Source: CAIKBL01 sp050247235 (lineage in GTDB: Bacteria > Pseudomonadota > Gammaproteobacteria > Ga0077536). Taken from it: a stretch of DNA of 64,000 bases. Below, piece by piece: positions 41,720-49,482 of this stretch. The notes under the pieces were generated by a model. The model saw only the letters and a list, made by a program, of their open reading frames with translations. It did not search any database and had not been told where the DNA came from. The stretch is from NCBI GenBank assembly GCA_050247235.1, contig JBFWUN010000002.1, forward strand, positions 62,001-126,000, in the 5' to 3' direction. Within the stretch, counting starts at the first letter, position 1, and each line of letters begins with the position of its first letter. The translations under genes and the position numbers were made by a program.

Positions 41720-43084
41720 ATGAGCCGCCTATCCGCCCTTTCCGCCCCGTTCCCTTCCCGCGCGCGCCGCGCGCCGCTGGTCATGCTGCTGTTCGCGTGG
41801 GTGTTCACCGCGACGGCGACGGCCCAGGAGGCCGACGCGGATCCGACGGCGGGTCCGTCCAAGTATCTCGGCGTCGTGACCTGTTCGGGCTCCACCTGTC
41901 ATGGCGCGCCGCGTCCGTCACCCGACGCACGCGTGCTGCAGAACGAATTCATCACCTGGCACCGCGAGGACGCGCACGCCAAGGCGTACCGCGTGCTGCT
42001 CGAGGAAAAGGGCAAGCGCATCGCCGAGAACCTCGGCATCGCGAATGCCGCCGCGGCGCCGGAGTGCCTGAACTGCCATACGAACAATGCGCCGGTCGAG
42101 CTGCGCGGCAAACGCTTCCAGCTCGCCGACGGGGTGGGTTGCGAATCCTGCCACGGCCCGGCCTCCAAGTGGCTCGGCCTGCACGTCACGGGCGAAGCGA
42201 GTCGCGAGGAAAACCTGAAGGCCGGGATGTACCGTACCGAGGATCCGGTCGCACGCGCCGCGCTGTGCCAGGGCTGCCACGTCGGCGACAACAGCAAGTT
42301 CGCCACGCACCGGATCATGGGCGCCGGTCATCCGCGGCTGGCCTTCGAGCTCGATACCTTCACGATGCTGCAGCCGGCGCATTACCGCGCTGATGCCGAT
42401 TACCGCAGCCGCAAGCGCATCGCCTCGCACGTGCAGGTGTGGGCGATCGGACAGGCGGCGGCGGCGAAACGCACCTTGGACCTGTTCGTCGGCGGCAAGT
42501 GGCAGGGCACGGGGGTGATGCCCGAGTTCGCGTTCTTCGACTGCCATGCATGCCACCACCCGATGGACACGCCGCGCTGGGCGCCGCGGGCGACCACCGG
42601 CCTGCCGCCGGGTGTCGTGCGCCTGAACGACGCCAACCTGCTGATGCTGCTGTACCTGACCAGGGCGATCGAGCCCGCCACGGCCGAGTCCCTCCACCAG
42701 GGCCTGCTGGCACTGCACAAGGCGAGCACCGAATCACCCGCCGCCACGCAGACGGCGGCGAAAGCGCTCGCGGCGACCGTGGCGCAGGCCGAGAGCCAGG
42801 TACGCGGGCACGGCTTCAGTGCCGATGAGACGCGCACCATCCTGGGCAGCATCGTCGACGGTGGAATCGGGGGCGACTACCGCGACTTCGCGGCCGCCGA
42901 GCAGGCCATCATGGCTATCCACGCGCTGACGGATTCGCTGCGCGACGCGGGCGCCCACGACGACACCAAGGCCGCGGCGCTGGACGCCCGCATCAAGGTT
43001 CTCTACACCGTGCTCGAGAACCAGAACACTTACGACCCGGCGCGTTTCAGGAGTGAACTCGAGACGCTCAAGGCGTCGCTGTAA
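41720..43084 (+). CDS. Secreted pentaheme cytochrome c with one CX4CH site (paralogue 2)
   Basis: A 454-residue protein with signal peptide (RAPLVMLLFAWVFTATATA). Haem sites are CSGSTCH (55-61, CX4CH), CLNCH, CESCH, CQGCH and CHACH. It matches the preceding gene across its length, including KRIAENLGIANAAAAPECLN, GCESCHGPA and GAGHPRLAFELDTFTMLQ. The two likely arose by tandem duplication and then diverged. Extra conserved His residues near the motifs (AHAKAY, THRIMGAGH) could supply distal haem ligands. Confidence 0.85.
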   Translation: MSRLSALSAPFPSRARRAPLVMLLFAWVFTATATAQEADADPTAGPSKYLGVVTCSGSTCHGAPRPSPDARVLQNEFITWHREDAHAKAYRVLLEEKGKRIAENLGIANAAAAPECLNCHTNNAPVELRGKRFQLADGVGCESCHGPASKWLGLHVTGEASREENLKAGMYRTEDPVARAALCQGCHVGDNSKFATHRIMGAGHPRLAFELDTFTMLQPAHYRADADYRSRKRIASHVQVWAIGQAAAAKRTLDLFVGGKWQGTGVMPEFAFFDCHACHHPMDTPRWAPRATTGLPPGVVRLNDANLLMLLYLTRAIEPATAESLHQGLLALHKASTESPAATQTAAKALAATVAQAESQVRGHGFSADETRTILGSIVDGGIGGDYRDFAAAEQAIMAIHALTDSLRDAGAHDDTKAAALDARIKVLYTVLENQNTYDPARFRSELETLKASL

Positions 43085-43101
43085 CCAGGCGACAACGTCT
43101 C

Positions 43102-45513
43102 ATGGCCAACGAGCGATTCACCATCGCGATCGTCGGTGCCGGGCCGGGCGGGCTGAGCGCGGCGGCCCGCGCCGCCGACACCGGCATCCCGCACATCCTG
43201 CTGGAGGCCTCGCCGCAGATCGCGAACACGATCTTCCGCTACCAGAAGGGCAAGCACGTGATGGCGGAGCCATCGGTGCTGCCGCTGCGCGCCGCGGTGG
43301 ACTTCGAAGCCGGAACGCGTGAGCGGATCCTCAAGGCCTGGAACGAGGGCCTCACGCGGAGCGGTGCCAACGTCCGCTTCGGGTCGGAGGTGGTGGCGAT
43401 CACGGGCGCGCGCGGCCAGTTCGTGCTCAAGCTCTCCGACGGCTATTCAGTGCATGCCGAGCACGTCGTGCTCGCAATCGGACTGCAGGGCAACCTGCGC
43501 AAGCTCGAGGTGCCCGGAGACAGCCTGCCCGGGGTCCAGTACCAGCTCGACGATCCGGACGAATACCGCAACGAAACCATCGTCGTGGTCGGCGCGGGCG
43601 ATGCCGCTATCGAGAACGCGCTCGCGCTGGCGCCGCACAACACCGTCACCATCCTGAACCGCCGCGACGAGTTTTCGCGCGCAAAGGACGGCAATCTCAA
43701 GGGCATCACGCGGGCGCTCGAGGCCGGCGAACTGGAATGCCTGTACAACGCGTCGCCCGAGGCCGTCGAAGCGCTGCCGGAAGGCGATCCGAGCGGTCAC
43801 CGCCTGCGCTTCCGCATCAAAACCAAGGAAGGGTCCACCGAAGTGCCGTGCGACCGCATCGTCGCGCGCCTCGGTGCGCTGCCGCCGCGCAAGTTCGTCG
43901 AATCGAGCGGGATCGAGTTTCCGAACGACGATCCGGCCGCGGTCCCGATGGTATCGCCGCGCTACGAGTCGAACGTGCCGGGGCTGTACGTGATCGGCGC
44001 ACTCGCGGGGTACCCGCTGATCAAGCAATGCATCAACCAGGGCTACGAGGTCGTCGAATACATCTGCGGCCGGAACGTGGAACCCGCGGACGAAGCGCTG
44101 CTGCGCGCGAAGTTCGCGCATGTGCCGGGACTGTCCAAGGTGGACGCCGCGATCGAGACGATCCGCCGGACCATCCCGCTGTTCGCGGGACTCACCCCGC
44201 TGCAGCTGCGTGAATTCCTGCTCGATTCCGACATCCGCACGCCGGCGCCGGGCGAGGCGGTGGTGGAGTACAACGACTACACCAACACGTTCTTCTCGAT
44301 CCTGCGTGGCTCGGTGTTCATCGAGATCGACCCGAACAATCCCTCGCGCACGGTGCCGCTCGCGGAAGGCAAGTTCTTCGGCGAGATGTCGCTGATTTCC
44401 GGACGGCGTCGTTCGGCGACGATCCGCGCCGGGGAGAACTGCGTGCTGATCGAGACGCCGCGGCGGTCGATGAACAAGCTGATCCAGTCCGTGGAAGCCG
44501 TGAAGCGCGAGATCGACGAAGCCTTCCTGCTGCGCGCGATCCGCATGCACATTGCGCCCGAGGTGCCTGAGGACGACCTCGTCGAAGTGGTGCACACCGC
44601 GCGTATCCGGCAGTTCGCGCCCGGCGAAGCGCTGTTCAACGCGGGCGAACCCGGCGATTACCTGCACCTGATCCGCAGCGGCTCGGTCACCATCTCGCAC
44701 GAGATCAATGGCCGCGAGATCGTGATCGCCTACCTGCCCTCGGGCAATTATGTCGGCGAACTCGCCCTGCTGACCGACTCGCCGCGCACCGCGACGGTAA
44801 AGGCCGCCGTCGCCACCGAGACGGTGATGCTCCCGGGGGCGATCTTCCGCGAACTGCTCGCCTGCTACCCCGAGCTGGACACGGATCTGCGCGCCAAGGC
44901 GCAGGTCCGCCTGCGCGACATCGCGCGCAGCAAGGCCAAGCAGGGCGCGGCCGGCAACATGATCGAGTTCCTGGTGTCCCAAGGCATCGGCGAGGCGACC
45001 GATGTGCTGCTCATCGACGAAGCGCTGTGCGTCGGGTGTGACAACTGCGAGAAAGCCTGTGCGGACACGCACCAGGGGACCTCGCTGCTCGATCGCGCGG
45101 CGGGGCCGTCCTACGCGAGCGTCCACGTGCCGACGTCGTGCCGCCACTGCGAACATCCGCACTGCATGAAGGACTGCCCGCCGGACGCGATCCATCGCAC
45201 CGCCGAGGGCGAGGTCTACATCGCCGACAACTGCATCGGCTGCGGCAACTGCCAGCAGAACTGCCCTTATGGCGTCATCCAGATGGCGGTCAAGAGCCAG
45301 CCGGAAAAGCCGAGCCTGCTGCAGTGGCTGCTGTTCGGCAAGGGACCCGCGCCCGGGCAGGAAGTCCACTCCGAGGACAAGTCGGCACCCAAGAAGGCGG
45401 TCAAGTGCGACATGTGCAAGGACCAGTCGGGGGGGCCCGCCTGCGTGCGCGCGTGCCCGACGGGCGCCGCAATTCGCGTGAGCCCCCAGGAATTCATGGC
45501 CATCGCCCGCTGA
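43102..45513 (+). CDS. Fusion: FAD/NAD(P) oxidoreductase, two cyclic-nucleotide-binding domains, four-cluster ferredoxin
   Basis: An 803-residue cytosolic protein without signal or membrane segments. Residues 1-330 are a two-dinucleotide-binding flavoprotein (VGAGPGG 11-17, VGAGDAAIE 163-171, and GLYVIGALAG near the FAD C-terminal site). It lacks the CxxC disulfide of thioredoxin reductase. Residues about 357-470 and 488-600 are two CAP_ED/cNMP-type barrels with cassettes FGEMSLISGRRRSAT and VGELALLTDSPRTATV. Residues 643-785 hold sixteen cysteines in four sets (CVGCDNCEKAC, CRHCEHPHCMKDC, CIGCGNCQQNC, CDMC then CVRAC), as in NrfC/HycB-type proteins. Predicted to move electrons between NAD(P)H and the adjacent membrane protein, possibly gated by a nucleotide; this is inference. 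Confidence 0.85.
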   Translation: MANERFTIAIVGAGPGGLSAAARAADTGIPHILLEASPQIANTIFRYQKGKHVMAEPSVLPLRAAVDFEAGTRERILKAWNEGLTRSGANVRFGSEVVAITGARGQFVLKLSDGYSVHAEHVVLAIGLQGNLRKLEVPGDSLPGVQYQLDDPDEYRNETIVVVGAGDAAIENALALAPHNTVTILNRRDEFSRAKDGNLKGITRALEAGELECLYNASPEAVEALPEGDPSGHRLRFRIKTKEGSTEVPCDRIVARLGALPPRKFVESSGIEFPNDDPAAVPMVSPRYESNVPGLYVIGALAGYPLIKQCINQGYEVVEYICGRNVEPADEALLRAKFAHVPGLSKVDAAIETIRRTIPLFAGLTPLQLREFLLDSDIRTPAPGEAVVEYNDYTNTFFSILRGSVFIEIDPNNPSRTVPLAEGKFFGEMSLISGRRRSATIRAGENCVLIETPRRSMNKLIQSVEAVKREIDEAFLLRAIRMHIAPEVPEDDLVEVVHTARIRQFAPGEALFNAGEPGDYLHLIRSGSVTISHEINGREIVIAYLPSGNYVGELALLTDSPRTATVKAAVATETVMLPGAIFRELLACYPELDTDLRAKAQVRLRDIARSKAKQGAAGNMIEFLVSQGIGEATDVLLIDEALCVGCDNCEKACADTHQGTSLLDRAAGPSYASVHVPTSCRHCEHPHCMKDCPPDAIHRTAEGEVYIADNCIGCGNCQQNCPYGVIQMAVKSQPEKPSLLQWLLFGKGPAPGQEVHSEDKSAPKKAVKCDMCKDQSGGPACVRACPTGAAIRVSPQEFMAIAR

Positions 45514-45534
45514 CGAGGACCGGACCCGCGCGCA

Positions 45535-46470
45535 ATGCACCAATCTTTCCTGAGCTACCGCAACTTCTTCTACCTCAAGATCGCGCTCGGCCTGTGCGCG
45601 GCGGCGATCGTGGCCTACGCACTTCACGATCCGGCCGATCCGCCCAACGGCGGGACGTGGCTCGGCTATACGCTGGGCAGCCTGGGGGCGGGGCTCATCG
45701 GCTGGCTCGCGTGGTTCGGCGTCCGCAAGCGCCTGTACCACGGCACGCAGAACAGGCTGGTGGCCTGGCTGTCGGCACACGTGTACCTCGGCAGCGCGCT
45801 GATTGTCATCGCCACCTTGCACAGCGGCTTCCAGCTTGGGTGGAACGTGCACACCCTGACCTACGTCCTGACGATGCTGGTAATCGCAAGCGGCTTCTAC
45901 GGGCTCTATGCGTACGTCTCGTACCCGCGGCTGCTTGCGGCGAATCGTGGCGGCCTGACGCGCGAGGGGATGATCGGCGAGGTGGCCGAGCTCGATCGCG
46001 AAAGCCTCATGCTCGCGGACCAGGTCGGCAAGGACGCGCACAAGGTCGTGCTGCAGTCGATCGAGGAAACGGTGCTTGGCGGACCGGCGTGGGAACAGCT
46101 CTTCGGCGACCCCACGCGCCGGTCGAGCGGCGGCAGCGTCGTGCAGGGCCTGGACGAGGTGCGCAAACGCATCGAGTCCCGCATGGAACGCGCCGCGGCG
46201 CCGATCACCGAGGTGGAGAACCAGGACGCGACCGCGATCTCCTTCCTCGCCGGCCACATGATGGCTGACGGCGGCGGCCCGGAGCGGCTGGAGAAAATCC
46301 GGCGCCTGTTCGACCTCATCTCGCGCAAGCGCATGCTCGTCGAACGCGTTCAGCGCGACATCCAGTACCAGTCACGGCTCGCCTTCTGGCTGTATCTCCA
46401 CGTGCCGCTGTCCGTGGGTCTCCTGGCGGCGCTGCTGACCCACGTGTTCGCCGTGTTCTTCTACTGGTAA
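45535..46470 (+). CDS. Five-helix membrane protein, likely di-haem b subunit
   Basis: A 311-residue protein with helices at about 12-30, 43-64, 80-98, 107-128 and 283-310, and a soluble region (about 130-280) between helices 4 and 5. Helix 3 has His82 and His96; helix 5 has His289 and His303. Both pairs are 14 residues apart, the spacing that holds two stacked haems b between two helices in cytochrome b and ferric-reductase-type proteins. It lies between the FeS fusion and the decaheme cytochrome and could connect them across the inner membrane. No family was recognised from overall sequence. Confidence 0.7.
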   Translation: MHQSFLSYRNFFYLKIALGLCAAAIVAYALHDPADPPNGGTWLGYTLGSLGAGLIGWLAWFGVRKRLYHGTQNRLVAWLSAHVYLGSALIVIATLHSGFQLGWNVHTLTYVLTMLVIASGFYGLYAYVSYPRLLAANRGGLTREGMIGEVAELDRESLMLADQVGKDAHKVVLQSIEETVLGGPAWEQLFGDPTRRSSGGSVVQGLDEVRKRIESRMERAAAPITEVENQDATAISFLAGHMMADGGGPERLEKIRRLFDLISRKRMLVERVQRDIQYQSRLAFWLYLHVPLSVGLLAALLTHVFAVFFYW

Positions 46471-46477
46471 GTCCGCG

Positions 46478-48163
46478 ATGCGCATCCTCGTCCGCCACCT
46501 CACGCATAAAACCCGGCACAGTGACACGCGGCAGGACGTGCCGCTGTCGGGCTCCCGGCTGCGCATCGGCCGCGGAACCGACCAGGAAATCCATCTTTCC
46601 AACCTCCGGGTCGCGCTCGCGCATGCGGAACTCGTCGAAGGTCCGGACGGGCGCATCCGGCTGCAGTCACACGTCACGACGGGCTTCCATTACAACGGGG
46701 TCATCGTGCAGGCCGCAGCGCTGGCGGAAGGCGACGAAGTCGAACTCGGGGGCTACCACTTCCGCATCGGCAAGTCCCCCGGCTGCGATCTCGCGATCGA
46801 AATCAGCGAGGACGCCGGCGCGCGCGGTCGTGAGACCGAGGTGGCGCTGCGCAGGCGCGCAAAGATGGATCTCACGGCGGCCGGCTGGCGCAGGCGCCCG
46901 TGGGCGATCGGACTGGCAGGCGGCATCCTGCTGCTGTTCCTGCTGGTGCCGCTGGTGGCGTCACTGGTGCCGGCCGCCGGCAAGTGGCTGCGCTTCCTGC
47001 CGCTGCTGCCCTCGGACCACGCGTGGTCGAGCGGCGAGGTCAGCCAGGCGCACGCGCACATCGGCACCGAATGCACCTTGTGTCACACGGTGCCGTTCCT
47101 GCCCACCCGCAACAGCGCGTGCCTCGACTGCCACCAGGACACGCAACACCACGCCGAGGTGGACGTACTCGCCACCGGGATGTTCGAGGACGTGCGCTGC
47201 GGCACCTGCCATCACGAACACACCGGCAAGGCATCGATCGTCCGGCGCGACGAGGCGCTGTGCGTGGATTGTCACGGGGACCTGAAGGCCACGTTCGCCG
47301 ATACCAAAGTCCAGGACGTACGCAATTTCGGCGAGGCGCATCCGGAGTTCCGGCCTGCGCTGGCGCGCGCGATCGGCGACAAGACATTGCGCCAGCGGGT
47401 GTCACTGGCGGATCGTGAGGCGCTGAAGGAAAGTCCCGGCATCGAGTTCTCGCATGCGGGACATCTCAAGCCCGAAGGAATCGAGAGTCCGACGCGCGGC
47501 GACGTGAAGCTCGCGTGCGCGGACTGTCACGTCGTGGAGCCCGGCGGCGGGCGCATGCAGCCGGTGAAGTTCGAGCAGGCCTGCCACGAATGTCATCGGC
47601 TCAACATCCCCGGTGACGAAGTGCGCGAAGTCCCGCACGGGGACATCGACGGTACCTTGACCGCGATCCGGGACTACTACCTCGCGTGGGCACTGCGCGG
47701 GGGTTATCCGAACGCGTTCGCGCCGGACGTCGTGCAATGGCGCCGTCGTCCCGGCGAAGCGCTGACCCCGGTGCAGAAGCAGGCCGCCCTGGACTGGGCT
47801 GAACGCACCACCGCGCTCGCCACGGCGGAAATGCTCGCGTACACCACCTGCGGCGTCTGTCATACCGTGGAACCCACCGGCCAGGGCGAAGGCGCCGCGG
47901 CATGGAAGATGACCCCGGTGAACATCCCGCATGCGTGGCTCCCGCAGTCGCATTTCAGTCATGATCAGCACCGCACGCAGCCGTGTGCGGACTGCCACGC
48001 GGGAGCTGCGAAGTCGGACACCAGCGCGGACGTGCTGCTGCCCGGGATCGACACCTGTCGCACGTGCCACGGCAGTGGCGATGCCGGCGAAGGCAAGCTG
48101 GCTTCCACTTGCATCACCTGCCACGAGTTCCATCGGGCGAAAACCGCGCGGCTCGGAAAATAG
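46478..48163 (+). CDS. FHA domain - transmembrane helix - decaheme cytochrome c
   Basis: A 561-residue protein. Residues 1-100 form an FHA-like domain (LRIGRGTDQEIHL, HYNGVIV, LAEGDEVELGGYHFRIG). Gly31-Arg32, His49 and Asn73-Gly74 are kept, but the usual phosphothreonine-contacting Ser appears as Ala46. One helix (about 142-165) crosses the membrane. The rest carries ten CxxCH sites: CTLCH, CLDCH, CGTCH, CVDCH, CADCH, CHECH, CGVCH, CADCH, CRTCH and CITCH. The expected topology is a cytosolic sensor with periplasmic haems. It ends the tight run of seven genes. Confidence 0.85.
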   Translation: MRILVRHLTHKTRHSDTRQDVPLSGSRLRIGRGTDQEIHLSNLRVALAHAELVEGPDGRIRLQSHVTTGFHYNGVIVQAAALAEGDEVELGGYHFRIGKSPGCDLAIEISEDAGARGRETEVALRRRAKMDLTAAGWRRRPWAIGLAGGILLLFLLVPLVASLVPAAGKWLRFLPLLPSDHAWSSGEVSQAHAHIGTECTLCHTVPFLPTRNSACLDCHQDTQHHAEVDVLATGMFEDVRCGTCHHEHTGKASIVRRDEALCVDCHGDLKATFADTKVQDVRNFGEAHPEFRPALARAIGDKTLRQRVSLADREALKESPGIEFSHAGHLKPEGIESPTRGDVKLACADCHVVEPGGGRMQPVKFEQACHECHRLNIPGDEVREVPHGDIDGTLTAIRDYYLAWALRGGYPNAFAPDVVQWRRRPGEALTPVQKQAALDWAERTTALATAEMLAYTTCGVCHTVEPTGQGEGAAAWKMTPVNIPHAWLPQSHFSHDQHRTQPCADCHAGAAKSDTSADVLLPGIDTCRTCHGSGDAGEGKLASTCITCHEFHRAKTARLGK

Positions 48164-48246
48164 TGTCACGCGCGGCGCCCGGTCCGGCGCCGCGATCACC
48201 GGCCGCGTACCCGGACCGCGGCCCGGCACCTTGCAAGGAGATCGTC

Positions 48247-48774
48247 ATGCAGCTCGATGCCATCAGCAGCGGACGCAACCCCCCGGACGAAGTCAACGTC
48301 ATCGTCGAAGTTCCGGTGGGCGGTGAGCCGATCAAGTACGAGATGGACAAGGCATCCGGTGCGCTCGTCGTGGACCGTTTCCTCTACACCGCGATGCGCT
48401 ACCCGGGAAACTACGGCTTCATCCCGCACACGCTGTCCGATGACGGCGATCCGATCGACGTGCTGATCGCGAACCAGCGCGGCATCGCGCCGGGCGCCAT
48501 CATCGCGGTCCGGCCGGTGGGCGTGCTGAAAATGAAGGACGAGGCGGGGGGCGACGAGAAAATCATCGCGGTGCCGGTGCCGCGCCTGACGCGCCGTTAC
48601 GAGCATGTGCACAACTATACTGACCTGCCGGACATCACCCTGCGCCAGATCCAGCACTTCTTCGAACACTACAAGGATCTCGAGGGGTCGAAGTGGGTCG
48701 AAGTCGTGGGCTGGGGTGACGCGGCTGAGGCGAAGTCGCTGATCGTGGAGGCGATGGCGCGCGCGCGGACGTAA
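48247..48774 (+). CDS. ppa: Inorganic pyrophosphatase (family I)
   Basis: A 175-residue enzyme from the ATG at 48247, six bases after AAGGAG. Family I active-site segments are IKYEMDKASGALVVDRFL, YPGNYGFIPHTL and the acidic DGDPIDVLI. It hydrolyses PPi to phosphate and drives biosynthesis. It starts 83 bp after the decaheme gene in the same direction and may be read through from the cytochrome cluster, though its own promoter is equally likely. Confidence 0.96.
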   Translation: MQLDAISSGRNPPDEVNVIVEVPVGGEPIKYEMDKASGALVVDRFLYTAMRYPGNYGFIPHTLSDDGDPIDVLIANQRGIAPGAIIAVRPVGVLKMKDEAGGDEKIIAVPVPRLTRRYEHVHNYTDLPDITLRQIQHFFEHYKDLEGSKWVEVVGWGDAAEAKSLIVEAMARART

Positions 48775-48861
48775 ACCCCGTATGGCACGCGCTGCCCCGG
48801 CGATGATTTACGCCCGTAGGTTTATGCGGAACAATGCGGCGGAGACGATCAGGACGGCTTG

Positions 48862-49461
48862 ATGCACGATTCGGACGAACCCGGCGCGCCGAACCCGGCG
48901 ACCTGTTGCGAACATCGACGACGCTGGCTGCGAGGTGCGTTCGGCCTCGCCGTCGCCGGCGCAGCCCCCGGACTCGCCGCGGCACCGGCGCCCGCCAAGG
49001 CGCCGGTGCAGATCGGGGATGTGCTGTCGTTTCCGAGCTGGGAGCAGGACCGTCCGATCGCCCCCGCGGACGTCGTCCTCGATGCGCCGCCTCTGCTGGT
49101 GTACCCGCGTGACCCTGCAAGCGGCGTGGTGCGCGACAAGTCCCGGCTGAACCAGGTGCTGCTGCTCAGGCTCGACCCCGCGAGTCTCGACACCGTCGCG
49201 CAACGCCACGCGCGAGACGGCGTACTGGCCTATTCCGGCGTGTGCACGCACGCGGCGTGCGCGGTCTCCGAATGGAAGCGCGACTCGCGCCGGGTGGTGT
49301 GCCCGTGTCACGGTTCGGAATACGACGTCACGCAACACGCGAACGTCGTCGCCGGGCCGGCACCGCGCGCGCTGCCGATGCTGCCGATCACGCTGGAAAA
49401 CGACCGGTTCGTCGTCGCGGGCCGATTCACCGGCAAGGTCGGACTCAAGAAATCGCCCTGA
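48862..49461 (+). CDS. Rieske [2Fe-2S] protein
   Basis: A 199-residue protein. The N-terminus has an RRRWLRGAFGLAVAG segment resembling a Tat signal or anchor. The cluster ligands are in CTHAAC and CPCHGS; both boxes keep the extra Cys that forms the disulfide of high-potential bc1- or arsenite-oxidase-type Rieske proteins. No cytochrome b or c1 gene is adjacent, so it is not part of a standard petABC operon. It lies 21 bp before a PQQ dehydrogenase and could accept its electrons; this is inference. Confidence 0.87.
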   Translation: MHDSDEPGAPNPATCCEHRRRWLRGAFGLAVAGAAPGLAAAPAPAKAPVQIGDVLSFPSWEQDRPIAPADVVLDAPPLLVYPRDPASGVVRDKSRLNQVLLLRLDPASLDTVAQRHARDGVLAYSGVCTHAACAVSEWKRDSRRVVCPCHGSEYDVTQHANVVAGPAPRALPMLPITLENDRFVVAGRFTGKVGLKKSP

Positions 49462-49482
49462 ACCGCTCCCTGGGAAATCTCC

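Noticed and set aside
43102..45513. Thioredoxin reductase
   Set aside because: The N-terminal domain has the two-dinucleotide fold, but the redox-active CxxC is absent and the C-terminal cNMP and FeS domains are foreign to that enzyme.
43447..46257. A 936-residue open frame on the minus strand opposite the flavin/FeS fusion and the membrane protein
   Set aside because: The plus strand here has clear Rossmann, cNMP and ferredoxin motifs. The minus frame is rich in Arg, Ala, Gly and His with no recognisable domain, the usual shadow of GC-rich coding DNA.
48782..48797. Sigma-54 promoter (TGGCACG followed by TGC) before the Rieske gene
   Set aside because: The GG and GC elements are two bases too close, and the -12 TTGC is incomplete.
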